The notes beneath the pieces are model-generated. The model was not told the DNA's origin. It did not search any database and was given only the letters and a program-made list of their open reading frames with translations. Of a stretch of 64,000 nucleotides of DNA, positions 7,826 to 18,047 are shown piece by piece. Source of the DNA: Olleya marilimosa CAM030 (GTDB taxonomy: Bacteria > Bacteroidota > Bacteroidia > Flavobacteriales > Flavobacteriaceae). The position numbers were made by a program, and so were the translations under genes. The DNA is taken from contig NZ_JADR01000001.1 in the NCBI RefSeq assembly GCF_000518485.1, forward strand, positions 744,001 through 808,000, read 5' to 3'. The number at the start of each line of letters is the position of its first letter. Position 1 is the stretch's first letter.

Positions 7826-9139
7826 CTACTCGTCTTTCCAGTTTAAACGGTCCATTTGGTTGTAAGGCCAAGGTGCACCATTGTTTTCTATATTGGTCAT
7901 CATATTGTTAAGCTCCATTGGTGCTGCACTTTGCTCCATTACTAAGTATTGACGCATTTCCATAATAATGTTTAATGGATCAATACTAACTGGACAAGCC
8001 TCTACACAGGCGTTACAACTTGTACAAGCCCAAAGCTCTTCGGTTGTTATATAGTCACCTAATAATTGTTTACCGTCGTCTACAAAAGTCCCTTTATTAG
8101 CGTCTATGTTTTTACCAACTTCTTCCAGACGATCTCTGGTATCCATCATTATTTTACGTGGTGACAGCTTTTTACCTGTTAGGTTTGCTGGACACTCACT
8201 TGTACAACGTCCACATTCTGTACACGTATAGGCATTTAAAAGGTTTACCCATGATAAATCTTGTACGTCACTTGCACCAAACTTTTCTGGCATTGCTGCT
8301 TCTGTACCTTCTGCAGGAGCTGCAAATGGATCTGCGTTTGGATCCATCATTAACTTAACCTCTTTAGTTACTGTTGCATTATTTTTAAATTGTCCTTTTG
8401 GTGTTAGCTTACCATAATATGTGTTTGGAAATGCTAAAAGGATATGTAAATGCTTTGAAAAGTATAGGTAGTTTAAAAACACTAATATACCTACAATATG
8501 TATCCACCATGCTGCACGCTCTATGGTATGCAATGCTGCTTCTGATAATCCACTAAATAATGGAGCTATAAATTGACTGATTACGTTACCTGAATTATAG
8601 TCTTGAAATACTGTATCTGTTGCATTCATTATTAAAAATAGACACATTAATACGACTTCAAAATACAATATAATATTACCATCAGATTTAGGCCAACCCT
8701 TCATCTCTGACTTCATGAAACGCTTTAGTTTAATAACGTTACGTCGCGTCCAAAAGATGATAACTGCTACTAATACTAGTACTGCCAATATCTCAAAACT
8801 TCCTATTAAAAATCCGTATAGTGCTTCTGGAAGTACGCTGTGACCAATTCTATGTGTACCAAATAATCCGTCGATGATAATTTCTAAAACTTCGATGTTT
8901 ATTATTACAAATCCTACGTAAACAATAACGTGTAAAAATCCAGCTATTGGACGTTTGACCATTTTACTTTGCCCTAAAGCAATGTATGCCATGTTTTTCC
9001 AGCGTTGTGGTTTATTGTCTGATACGTCAACGTCTTTACCTAGTTTTATGTTTCTGACTAATTTTTTTACATTGTTTGCAAAGTAGCCAATACCTGCAAA
9101 AAGTATTATTGCAAAAATTATGTTAGGTATGTATTCCAT
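7826..9139 (-). CDS. Membrane-bound dicluster 4Fe-4S oxidoreductase
   Basis: A 437-residue protein with about five or six transmembrane helices in the first 240 residues (nitrate-reductase-gamma/HdrE-like cytochrome b fold plausible) and two 4Fe-4S motifs: CTECGRCTSECP (Cys306, 309, 312, 316) and CTSCNACVEACP (Cys372, 375, 378, 382). This is the HdrE-HdrC-like arrangement. With the CCG protein at 6409-7200 it would form a membrane complex linking quinol to an unknown cytoplasmic donor or acceptor. It starts 30 bp after the MCE gene, so envelope and redox genes share a transcript. Confidence 0.9.
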   Translation of the reverse strand: MEYIPNIIFAIILFAGIGYFANNVKKLVRNIKLGKDVDVSDNKPQRWKNMAYIALGQSKMVKRPIAGFLHVIVYVGFVIINIEVLEIIIDGLFGTHRIGHSVLPEALYGFLIGSFEILAVLVLVAVIIFWTRRNVIKLKRFMKSEMKGWPKSDGNIILYFEVVLMCLFLIMNATDTVFQDYNSGNVISQFIAPLFSGLSEAALHTIERAAWWIHIVGILVFLNYLYFSKHLHILLAFPNTYYGKLTPKGQFKNNATVTKEVKLMMDPNADPFAAPAEGTEAAMPEKFGASDVQDLSWVNLLNAYTCTECGRCTSECPANLTGKKLSPRKIMMDTRDRLEEVGKNIDANKGTFVDDGKQLLGDYITTEELWACTSCNACVEACPVSIDPLNIIMEMRQYLVMEQSAAPMELNNMMTNIENNGAPWPYNQMDRLNWKDE

Positions 9140-9169
9140 ATAGTTAGTTTAGTTAGTTTTAATTTTGGT

Positions 9170-10117
9170 TTAATCTTTAAGCTCGTTTCCTTCTGCGTCG
9201 TATTGTTTTGGTTTTTTACCAAATAATGAGAAGTGTACGTAACGTTTAGGGTTTAGTTTCATGTCCTCTAAAAGTTGCTCCATTTGTAATGCTGCACCTT
9301 CTAGGTTTGTATATAAGCCATCGTCTTTAAGTAATTTACCAAGTGACCCTTCTCCGTTTTTAACGTTTGCCATCATGGTATTTACGCTAGCTAAGGTTGC
9401 TTGTAAATCTTCAACCGTTTTTGCTATATCTACTTGGTTTAACTTTTGGCTCATTTGGTTTAGATTACCACTGGTTTGATTAAAGTTATCTACCATTGTA
9501 GTTATGTTTTCGTCATTTTTTTTAACTACAGAGTTAATCGAATACGCTAATCCTTTGTAAGATTTTAAGGTAGCATTTAATTCGGCTAACGTGTTTTGTA
9601 ATCCATTTTCAGATTTGTCTGCGATAAGACCATTAAGGTTACCCATTAAAGTGTCTACCGTTTTTAACGTTCCGTCAAGGTTAGTACTTAATTGAGAAAA
9701 ATCACTGGTAAGGCTAGTTACTAAGCCTTCCTCTACATCTGATTGGATTAAATCGCCATCCTTAGCCATTTGATTGTCATCTGCAGGTTTTATTGCTAAT
9801 GCATTTCCACCCATTAAACCTGTTTGGTACATGCTAATTTTACTGTTTTTAGAAAACTGTAATTGTTTGTCTACAGAAAAAGCAACTCTTGTTTTACCCG
9901 TTTCAAAATCATATTTGATTTCTTTAACCTTACCTACCGTATTCCCTTTTATGGTTACTGGAGCAGATACTGCTAATGAGTTATAATCAAACTCTGTATA
10001 ATACGTATTGTTAGAATCAAATATATTATTCCCTTTTAGATAACTAAATCCAAAAATGAAAAATATTATTCCAAGAATAACTAATATGGCTGTTTTAACT
10101 TCTAGTGATAGTTTCAA
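9170..10117 (-). CDS. MlaD-type MCE domain protein
   Basis: A 315-residue protein with one N-terminal transmembrane anchor (about residues 7-26) and an MCE domain (about 35-115, containing APVTIKGNTVGKVKEIKYD). A long helical region (about 130-280) rich in Asn/Thr/Leu repeats is expected to form a coiled coil. MCE proteins bind and shuttle lipids between membranes, usually with an MlaE permease and MlaF ATPase; neither is in this window. It lies 54 bp after the amidase gene. The end of the protein, from about residue 290 (MKLNPKRYVHFSLFGKKPKQ), is a motif typical of the Bacteroidota members. Confidence 0.9.
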   Translation of the reverse strand: MKLSLEVKTAILVILGIIFFIFGFSYLKGNNIFDSNNTYYTEFDYNSLAVSAPVTIKGNTVGKVKEIKYDFETGKTRVAFSVDKQLQFSKNSKISMYQTGLMGGNALAIKPADDNQMAKDGDLIQSDVEEGLVTSLTSDFSQLSTNLDGTLKTVDTLMGNLNGLIADKSENGLQNTLAELNATLKSYKGLAYSINSVVKKNDENITTMVDNFNQTSGNLNQMSQKLNQVDIAKTVEDLQATLASVNTMMANVKNGEGSLGKLLKDDGLYTNLEGAALQMEQLLEDMKLNPKRYVHFSLFGKKPKQYDAEGNELKD

Positions 10118-10171
10118 GATATGAAATTTAGATTGGTAACAAAATTAGAAAATAAATATAAAAGAATCAGT

Positions 10172-11284
10172 CTAATTAGACTCGGTTTTTAATGCTTCAG
10201 ACAGTTTGATTTGTTTTCCGTCTTTAAAAGCAACAATATAAGCGTCCTTATAACCTTTATTTTTAGCTTCTATTTGTAGCTTTTGAATCTTATTATAATC
10301 CGACGTGTAACCATAATAATATTTATACAGTCCACCTGATTTTTCTCTAGAAATATCTTGCAATCCCTTAAAATTATAGGCTTTAGGCTCTAAAGATTTT
10401 GAGCTAGCTGCTATTTGAATTTTAAAAACAGTGTTTTTAATAGTGTTTTCTTCTATAGAAATAGTATCAGCAATAGGTGTTTCCATAACTATACTACCTA
10501 CATTTTTATCAATTTCGGTTTTATAATCCAAAATTGCATCAGATATAGACTTAGATAATTCTTTTTGACCCTTTGTAGAATTTAAATAAGCACCTTCAGC
10601 AGTATTAGTAATAAAACCAGTTTCTACCAATACACTAGGCATAACTGTTTGATGCAAAACTATAAATCCAGCTTGTTTAACTCCTCTGTTTTTTCTTTTT
10701 AATTTATTAGTGAAAGCATTTTGAATTAACGATGCCAATTTTATACTTTGATCTAAATACTCTTCTTGCATTAATGACAACCCTATAAAGGATTCTGGTG
10801 AGTTTGGATCAAAACCCTTATAGTTTTCCTTATAATTTTCTTCTAAGTAAACAACTTCGTTTTCTGCTTTAGCAACTTCAAAATTTGTTTTGTTACGGTG
10901 TATTCCTAATACATAAGTTTCGGATCCAGAAGCTTGCGTATTGTGTGCATTACAATGTATTGATACAAAAAGGTCTGCATTGGCATCATTTGCAATCTTT
11001 CCTCTTTTAAATAAATCTACAAAAACATCCGTTTTTCTAGTATATACGACTTTAATATCATCGTTTTTTTCTAAAATTTTCCCAACACTTAAAACAATGT
11101 TTAAAGCAATATCTTTCTCTTTTAGTCCAGTTTTAGCGTGTTTACCTGGATCTTTCCCACCATGACCTGCATCTAAAACTACGATAAACTTACCATTACC
11201 ACCTTGTGCATGGCTAGTTTGAAAGCTATTAAATGTTAATACTATTATAAAGGATACTATAAGTTTAAAAATGTTCGTTTGCAT
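10172..11284 (-). CDS. N-acetylmuramoyl-L-alanine amidase (Amidase_3)
   Basis: Zinc amidase cleaving the MurNAc-L-Ala bond in peptidoglycan, used in cell separation. The start was set to the ATG at 11284, which gives a normal leader (MQTNIFKLIVSFIIVLTFN); an ATG 15 bp upstream (11299) is possible. DAGHGGKDPG carries the first Zn ligand His (about residue 41), followed by the Glu in LKEKDIAL (about 56). Later blocks are SIHCNAH and VLVETGFITN. The C-terminal 90 residues (from about 280) resemble a SPOR-like peptidoglycan-binding domain. Divergent from lptD. Confidence 0.93.
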   Translation of the reverse strand: MQTNIFKLIVSFIIVLTFNSFQTSHAQGGNGKFIVVLDAGHGGKDPGKHAKTGLKEKDIALNIVLSVGKILEKNDDIKVVYTRKTDVFVDLFKRGKIANDANADLFVSIHCNAHNTQASGSETYVLGIHRNKTNFEVAKAENEVVYLEENYKENYKGFDPNSPESFIGLSLMQEEYLDQSIKLASLIQNAFTNKLKRKNRGVKQAGFIVLHQTVMPSVLVETGFITNTAEGAYLNSTKGQKELSKSISDAILDYKTEIDKNVGSIVMETPIADTISIEENTIKNTVFKIQIAASSKSLEPKAYNFKGLQDISREKSGGLYKYYYGYTSDYNKIQKLQIEAKNKGYKDAYIVAFKDGKQIKLSEALKTESN

Positions 11285-11366
11285 AGATGTTATAACCAAT
11301 TTATTTTGCGTTTAGTATGATTTATAAATTTTAACGAATATTAAAACATTCACAAAAAAATATATG

Positions 11367-11374
11367 TAGTTTTG
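11367..11374 (+). promoter_or_regulatory. Candidate -7 box near lptD start
   Basis: TAGTTTTG matches the Bacteroidota -7 consensus TAnnTTTG. No TTG sits at the usual distance upstream, so support is only partial. If it is used, transcription would start near 11381. That would exclude the TTG at 11372 as start codon and favour the TTG at 11423. Confidence 0.35.
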
Positions 11375-14146
11375 TCAATTCAAATACCAAGCCATACTTT
11401 TACAAAAATACATTTAAAAGCGTTGCGTACACACAGTCTTAACATACTTTTTACTTTGAGTTTTACAGTGTTTATTAACACTCTAGGCTTTGCGCAAGGA
11501 GAAATCCCTAAAAAGGGCGTTGACTTACCTGCAGTAAAAACAACCGAATTACAAGTCAATACCATAATTGACACTACAAAAACTGACAAAGACAAACCTC
11601 TTTTGTCTGAAAAATCTGGCGACAGCACTACTGTAGACACCATAAAAGTCAAACCTTTACTATCTAGTACAGTTTCTTATAAAGCTAAGGATTACATGTC
11701 CTATAAGAAAAAGGAGTCCAAAATGCATCTTTATAATGAGGCTGAAGTGCTTTATGAAGATATGGAGGTTACTGCTGGTCATATTATTTTAGATTTTGAT
11801 AAAGATTTAATTTATGCTAAAGGTATAATTGACGATTCGACTAAACTTTACAAACAGCGACCTGTATTTAAACAGGGTGAAAATGTCATAGAACCAGATT
11901 CTATTGTATTTAATACGGTTACTAAACAAGGGTTAATATATAATTCGGTTACCGAACAAAATGGTGGTACATTAATAACAGAAACTACTAAAAAAGTAAA
12001 TGACTCAGTTTATTACTTAAAAAACGCAAAATTTACAACTGCTGAAGATTTAGAAGATCCAGAATATTATTTTTTAATTAGAACAGGTAAGTTAGTGCCT
12101 GGTAGTAAAGTTATTACTGGACTAACTAACTTATTTATATATGATGTCCCTACACCTTTAGGATTACCTTTTGCCTTTTTTCCTTTAACTAAAAAACAAA
12201 CGTCAGGAGTTATTTTTCCAAGTTTTGGAGAGGATGGTAATCGTGGGTATTTTTTGCAAAATGGTGGGTATTATTTTGCCATTAGTGATTATTTTGATTT
12301 AGCATTATTAGGTGATTATTATACCAATGGTAGTTACGGTTTAAGGGTAGAAAACAAATACGCAAAACGTTATAAATTTAGAGGTAACCTAGCTTTTAGA
12401 TATGAAAACTTAATTACTAGTGAGCGTGGTTTTCCGGATTATGCAAAAACAACTATATATAATTTACGTTGGTCACATCAACAAGATGCTAAAGCTAATC
12501 CAAACGCTAGATTCTCGGCTAACGTTAACTTAGGTAGTCAAAATTATTACCAACAATCTATTAACCAAATTAACTTACCTAGTACGCAAAATAATACGTT
12601 AGCGTCTTCTATTGCCTACTCTAAAACGTTTCAAGGTGAGCCACAAGTTAATATAAATTTAACAGCTTCTCACTCTCAAAACACGCAAACAGGAGCTATT
12701 AATATGACCTTACCAACCTTTCAAGGTAGTGTTGGTCGGATTTTCCCGTTTGCACCTAAAGAAGGCACAAAAAAGGGAATGCTAGAAAATATAAACGTCC
12801 AATACAATCTAAGAGCAGAAAATAGAATTACAACTACTGACGAATTTTTCTTTAAAAGTGAAATGTTTGATGATGCTAAAATAGGTGCACAACACACTAT
12901 ACCGTTATCAACTAACTTTAAAGTTTTTAAATATTTTAGTATGAGTGCTAGTGCAAACTTTAACGAAGTTTGGACATTAAACACTGTTAACAAATATTAT
13001 GATGCTGATGAGGAAGAAATTGTAACAGAAGATATTAATGGTTTTGACAGCTTTAGGACTTATAATTTTTCTACAAGTTTAGGAACAACTATTTATGGTA
13101 TGTTTAACTTTGATAAGAAAAAACAAGGTAAAAAACTGCAAGCTATAAGACACGTAATAAGACCATCTATTAGTTATAACATTAATCCTGCATTTGATAA
13201 TTATTATGATACAGTAGAAGTTATAGACGCTGATGGTACTACACAATCAGAATATACACGTTTTGAAAACAATCTTTTTGGAACACCTAACAACAACTAC
13301 TCTAGCTCTATTGGAATTGGAGTTTCTAATAATTTTGAAGCCAAAGTACGCGACAAGGACTCCACAGTGGTTGAACCTAAAAAGATAATACTACTTAACA
13401 ACTTAAACTTTTCAACATCTTACAATGTTGCTGGTGACTCTTTAAACTGGAGTCCGATTAGAGTGACAGGAGGTACACAATTGTTTAACAATAAAATGAA
13501 TATAAACTTTGGTGCCACTTTAGACCCTTATGCCTTAGACAATAATAATGTTAGAATCAATACTTATAACATTGACAATAACGGAAGTTTATTTAGAATG
13601 ACAAGTGCTAACTTAACCATGGGTTATTCTTTTGATAGCAAAGGATTAAGTGCTTCTAGAGATGAAAATGAAAATGCTAGAAACGAACGTCTTTTAAGTG
13701 GTGGTCGTGATGATGATTTATTTGGTGTCTCGCAGGATTTTGCGGACTCTAGATTTTTAGATGATGATAAAGATGAAGACAAGGATGAAGAACCAAGTGA
13801 ACTTTACAATTATGGAATTCCTTGGAATTTTAGATTAGCCTATGCCATAAACTACTCCAATAATGCTAGGCAAAACGAAATTTCATCACACTCGTTAATG
13901 TTCTCTGGAGATTTAGATATTGCACCACGTTGGTCCATTGGAGGTTCTTCTAGTTATGATTTTAAAAACAAAGGCTTTGGTTTAACTCAATTGCGTTTTC
14001 AAAGAGATCTTTTAAGTTGGCGAATGAATTTTACTTGGGTTCCGTTTGGCACTTATAACCGTTGGAATTTCTTTATAGGAATCAAGTCTAGTATATTACA
14101 GGATTTAAAATACGAGCAACGTCGTAAACCTGATGAAGGTTTATAA
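11372..14146 (+). CDS. lptD: LPS assembly outer-membrane protein LptD/OstA-like
   Basis: Large beta-barrel that places lipopolysaccharide in the outer membrane. An OstA-type N-terminal domain is visible (LYNEAEVLYEDMEVTAGHII, about 120-140), followed by a long barrel region ending near residue 924. No in-frame ATG exists near the start. The frame opens after a stop at 11342, and the candidates are TTG at 11372 (the longest, reported) or TTG at 11423. The second gives a textbook signal peptide (MRTHSLNILFTLSFTVFINT then LGFAQ) and may be the true start. Residues about 769-805 hold a very acidic linker. ridA follows after 33 bp. Confidence 0.88.
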   Translation: MSIQIPSHTFTKIHLKALRTHSLNILFTLSFTVFINTLGFAQGEIPKKGVDLPAVKTTELQVNTIIDTTKTDKDKPLLSEKSGDSTTVDTIKVKPLLSSTVSYKAKDYMSYKKKESKMHLYNEAEVLYEDMEVTAGHIILDFDKDLIYAKGIIDDSTKLYKQRPVFKQGENVIEPDSIVFNTVTKQGLIYNSVTEQNGGTLITETTKKVNDSVYYLKNAKFTTAEDLEDPEYYFLIRTGKLVPGSKVITGLTNLFIYDVPTPLGLPFAFFPLTKKQTSGVIFPSFGEDGNRGYFLQNGGYYFAISDYFDLALLGDYYTNGSYGLRVENKYAKRYKFRGNLAFRYENLITSERGFPDYAKTTIYNLRWSHQQDAKANPNARFSANVNLGSQNYYQQSINQINLPSTQNNTLASSIAYSKTFQGEPQVNINLTASHSQNTQTGAINMTLPTFQGSVGRIFPFAPKEGTKKGMLENINVQYNLRAENRITTTDEFFFKSEMFDDAKIGAQHTIPLSTNFKVFKYFSMSASANFNEVWTLNTVNKYYDADEEEIVTEDINGFDSFRTYNFSTSLGTTIYGMFNFDKKKQGKKLQAIRHVIRPSISYNINPAFDNYYDTVEVIDADGTTQSEYTRFENNLFGTPNNNYSSSIGIGVSNNFEAKVRDKDSTVVEPKKIILLNNLNFSTSYNVAGDSLNWSPIRVTGGTQLFNNKMNINFGATLDPYALDNNNVRINTYNIDNNGSLFRMTSANLTMGYSFDSKGLSASRDENENARNERLLSGGRDDDLFGVSQDFADSRFLDDDKDEDKDEEPSELYNYGIPWNFRLAYAINYSNNARQNEISSHSLMFSGDLDIAPRWSIGGSSSYDFKNKGFGLTQLRFQRDLLSWRMNFTWVPFGTYNRWNFFIGIKSSILQDLKYEQRRKPDEGL

Positions 14147-14179
14147 ACTAACTTTAAGCTAATACATCACTTTACTTTT

Positions 14180-14560
14180 ATGAAAAAGATAATTACTACA
14201 TCAAAAGCACCTGCTCCAATTGGACCATACAATCAAGCAGTTTTAAGTGGCAATACCTTATACACTTCTGGACAAATAGCATTACATCCTGAGACAGGAG
14301 TACTTGTCATGGATGATATTAAAACAGAAACAAAACAAGTTATGGAAAACATGAAAGCGGTATTAGAAGCAGCTGACATGACCTTTGAACACGTTATAAA
14401 AACTTCAATATTTATTAGTGACATGCATAACTTTGCACAAATAAATGAAGTTTATGGTACTTATTTTATAGATGAAACTGCTCCTGCAAGAGAAACAGTT
14501 GAAGTTGCTAATTTACCTAAGTTTGTAAACGTAGAAATTAGTATGATTGCTGTTAAATAG
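14180..14560 (+). CDS. ridA: RidA family enamine/imine deaminase
   Basis: A 126-residue RidA/YjgF/UK114 protein, which hydrolyses reactive 2-aminoacrylate and other enamines made by PLP enzymes. Full family length. Characteristic parts: APAPIGPYNQAV near the N-terminus, YTSGQIALHPETG, the Arg-containing APARETVEV and the C-terminal NVEISMIAVK. It lies 33 bp after lptD, and its 3' end overlaps the convergent mgsA by 8 bp. PLP enzymes in this window (ThrC) could be sources of its substrate. Confidence 0.95.
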   Translation: MKKIITTSKAPAPIGPYNQAVLSGNTLYTSGQIALHPETGVLVMDDIKTETKQVMENMKAVLEAADMTFEHVIKTSIFISDMHNFAQINEVYGTYFIDETAPARETVEVANLPKFVNVEISMIAVK

Positions 14561-14915
14561 CTTTAATTAACAGCTCTGCAGTTGCTAAATTTGTAGCCAA
14601 AGGTACGTCGTGCACATCACAAAGACGCATTAACATTAATACATCAGGCTCATGTGGGTGTTTTTCTAGAGGATCTCTAAAAAACAATACCATATGGCAT
14701 TTACCTTCTGCTACTCTAGCAGCAATTTGTGCATCTCCACCTAAAGGTCCAGACAACATCCTTACCACTTCAAATCCTGCTTTTTTAACTTTTTTACCTG
14801 TAGTACCTGTAGATATTAAAGAGATTTCTTTTTGAAGTAATTTATCTTTATGCTCATTTAAAAACTGAACCATTTCAGCTTTTTTTCCATCGTGTGCAAT
14901 TATAGCTATCTCCAT
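14553..14915 (-). CDS. mgsA: Methylglyoxal synthase
   Basis: Converts dihydroxyacetone phosphate to methylglyoxal and phosphate, a bypass that relieves sugar-phosphate stress. The 120-residue protein shows the phosphate-binding STGTTGKKV, the catalytic-Asp region GPLGGDAQIAA and the His-containing DVHDVPLATN. Its ATG directly abuts the stop codon of the upstream kinase gene (no gap). Convergent with ridA (8-bp overlap). The same region holds pfkA and gapA, which control the size of the triose-phosphate pool. Confidence 0.94.
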   Translation of the reverse strand: MEIAIIAHDGKKAEMVQFLNEHKDKLLQKEISLISTGTTGKKVKKAGFEVVRMLSGPLGGDAQIAARVAEGKCHMVLFFRDPLEKHPHEPDVLMLMRLCDVHDVPLATNLATAELLIKAI

Positions 14916-15779
14916 TTAATTAATTGTATTGGTATGATAAGCTACTAACCCTTCGATTGGTCTTCTTTCAAAATTTCCTACTTTAAAATTTAGTTCTTCA
15001 GCTACAGCTTTGATTTCTTTTTGACAGAAAAATGCTATGGAACCAGCAAAATGTACAGGAACCGTTTTTAATTCTTCCTTATACTGTAAAATCATATTTT
15101 TAGCAAAACGTCTAATTCCAGATTTTATTAATTCTACTATATATTTAGAGTCTTTGTTTAAAATCATAAACTCAGCAAATTGCGCTAAATAGGCATTTGG
15201 ATTGGGTTGTTTATATAGATTATACTTAATGTAATCTGCCTCTAGATTATACTTGTCAGCAAAAGCAATTCTGATATCTTCAGGCATATGGTTGTAGTAA
15301 TAATCACGTAATAACTCTTTACCATAATAGTTACCAGAAGCGTCATCCATGATACTATAACCTAATGATTTTACACGTTGGTGTAATTGTTTACCATCAA
15401 AATAACTACAATTAGAGCCTGTACCTAATATACAAACTACAGCAGCTTCTGTTGGATTGTTAATAGTTGCATATACTGCAGCCATAGTATCCTCGTCAAC
15501 TAAAACATCTGCATTTGGAAAAAACTCTTGCAGAATAACTTTTAACATCAATCTTGGTTTTTCTGTACCACAACCTGCTCCATAAAAAAAGACATGCGTT
15601 ACAACCTCTTTATTGTCCTTTAATGCTGCACTTTTTTTTAAGATTTTTTTAATCTTTTTTTCATTCAGTATTGCAGGATTTAAACCTTTTGTACGGATTT
15701 TTTCTAATAATTGGTTCCCGTCTTTATCGACTGCAATCCAATCACATTTTGTAGAGCCACTATCAACAACTAAAATCAT
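14916..15779 (-). CDS. BadF/BadG-type ATPase, N-acetylglucosamine kinase-like
   Basis: A 287-residue sugar kinase of the ASKHA fold. The phosphate-1 motif is VVDSGSTKCDWI at the N-terminus. A second nucleotide segment is CILGTGSNCSYFDG (about residues 116-129), and an adenosine-region segment is VPVHFAGSIAFF. The most likely substrate is N-acetylglucosamine or a related amino sugar, but exact specificity cannot be read from sequence. It abuts mgsA. Upstream, a strong terminator separates it from gapA. Confidence 0.85.
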   Translation of the reverse strand: MILVVDSGSTKCDWIAVDKDGNQLLEKIRTKGLNPAILNEKKIKKILKKSAALKDNKEVVTHVFFYGAGCGTEKPRLMLKVILQEFFPNADVLVDEDTMAAVYATINNPTEAAVVCILGTGSNCSYFDGKQLHQRVKSLGYSIMDDASGNYYGKELLRDYYYNHMPEDIRIAFADKYNLEADYIKYNLYKQPNPNAYLAQFAEFMILNKDSKYIVELIKSGIRRFAKNMILQYKEELKTVPVHFAGSIAFFCQKEIKAVAEELNFKVGNFERRPIEGLVAYHTNTIN

Positions 15780-15802
15780 ATTTTGAATATTTATGGTAAG
15801 AT

Positions 15803-15848
15803 AAAAAAAAGCACAGTAACTAGATAAAATTTATCTATTTACTGTGCT
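15803..15848 (-). terminator. Intrinsic terminator after gapA
   Basis: Inverted repeat AGCACAGTAA...TTACTGTGCT with an inner TAGATAAA/TTTATCTA extension gives a stem of about 18 bp. On the minus strand it is followed by a run of eight T. It ends the pfkA-gapA transcript. Confidence 0.9.
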
Positions 15849-15871
15849 AAAATTATAAAAAACTACACGTA

Positions 15872-16903
<1,032 letters not shown>

Positions 16904-17890
16904 TTATGTGGTCATGATATCTGACACACGTATCAATTCTTCGTTAATTTTTGATTTTCCTTTTACTGCTTGTTCTAAAGGTGTTAATTGTATGGTATCG
17001 CTTAATAATCCAACCATATAATTAGACTTACCTTCTAATAGACTTTCTACTGCTTTTACACCCATTCTACTTGCTAAAACGCGGTCAAAACAAGATGGTG
17101 AGCCACCACGTTGCATATGTCCTAAAACTGAGACACGTACTTCGTATTCTGTCATATTTTCTTCGACATAATCTTTAAGTTCAAAAACGTTTTTACCAAT
17201 TTTATCACCTTCGGCTACAACAACAATACTAGATGATTTACCTGACAATTTACTGCGTCTTAAAGACTCTAATAATCTATCTAAACCTAAATCTTCTTCA
17301 GGAATTAAAATCTCTTCTGCTCCTGCTCCAACACCTACGTTTAAAGCAATATGACCAACGTCACGACCCATAACCTCGACAAAAAATAGTCTGTTATGAG
17401 AACTTGCTGTATCTCTAATTTTATCGATAACTTCCACAACAGTATTTAAAGCGGTATCATAACCTAATGTATGTGATGTACCGTAAATATCATTATCAAT
17501 TGTCCCTGGTATTCCCATTACTGGGAAATCAAATTCTTGATTAAAAATTAATGCTCCTGTAAAAGTACCATCTCCACCAATAACGACTAAGCCATCAATG
17601 TTTGCTTCTTTTAATACATTGTATGCTTTTTGACGTCCTTCTTTAGTACGAAACTCTTTAGATCTTGCAGATTTTAAGATAGTTCCTCCTTTATTAATAA
17701 TACCTTTTACGTTACGAGCAGTTAATTCTTTAAAATCTCCTTCTATCATTCCTTCATAGCCACGATAGATTCCAGCACATTCTATATTATAGTATGCACA
17801 TGTTCGGGCTACAGAACGGATGGCTGCATTCATCCCAGGAGCATCTCCTCCAGAAGTCATTACAGCTATTTTTTTTATGGTTTTTGACAT
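16904..17890 (-). CDS. pfkA: ATP-dependent 6-phosphofructokinase
   Basis: Commits fructose-6-phosphate to glycolysis. The 328-residue size is that of the bacterial ATP-PFK family. Motifs: TSGGDAPGMNAAIRS (ATP site; Gly at the position typical of ATP users), VIGGDGTFTGA, GIPGTIDNDIYGTSHTLG (catalytic TID) and VSVLGHMQRGGSPS. Cotranscribed with gapA. Confidence 0.96.
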   Translation of the reverse strand: MSKTIKKIAVMTSGGDAPGMNAAIRSVARTCAYYNIECAGIYRGYEGMIEGDFKELTARNVKGIINKGGTILKSARSKEFRTKEGRQKAYNVLKEANIDGLVVIGGDGTFTGALIFNQEFDFPVMGIPGTIDNDIYGTSHTLGYDTALNTVVEVIDKIRDTASSHNRLFFVEVMGRDVGHIALNVGVGAGAEEILIPEEDLGLDRLLESLRRSKLSGKSSSIVVVAEGDKIGKNVFELKDYVEENMTEYEVRVSVLGHMQRGGSPSCFDRVLASRMGVKAVESLLEGKSNYMVGLLSDTIQLTPLEQAVKGKSKINEELIRVSDIMTT

Positions 17891-17922
17891 GTATTTTTTA
17901 TTATCAAAGTAAAATTACTAAA

Positions 17923-17955
17923 CAAATATTATATATGACATCGGTTTTAACAAAA
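17923..17955 (-). promoter_or_regulatory. Candidate pfkA-gapA promoter
   Basis: On the minus strand TTTTG (17955-17951) is followed after 19 bases by TAATATTTG, which is the -7 consensus with one extra base. A short inverted repeat (TTTTGC/GCAAAA) lies just upstream. Spacing is good but the -7 box is imperfect. Confidence 0.35.
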
Positions 17956-18047
17956 TTTTGCAATAAGCGCAAAACTATAACGTTTTCGTTAATAACTTAA
18001 TAAAATACAGGCTATTAAATGAAGAAAAATACAGAATTGATAATCTG

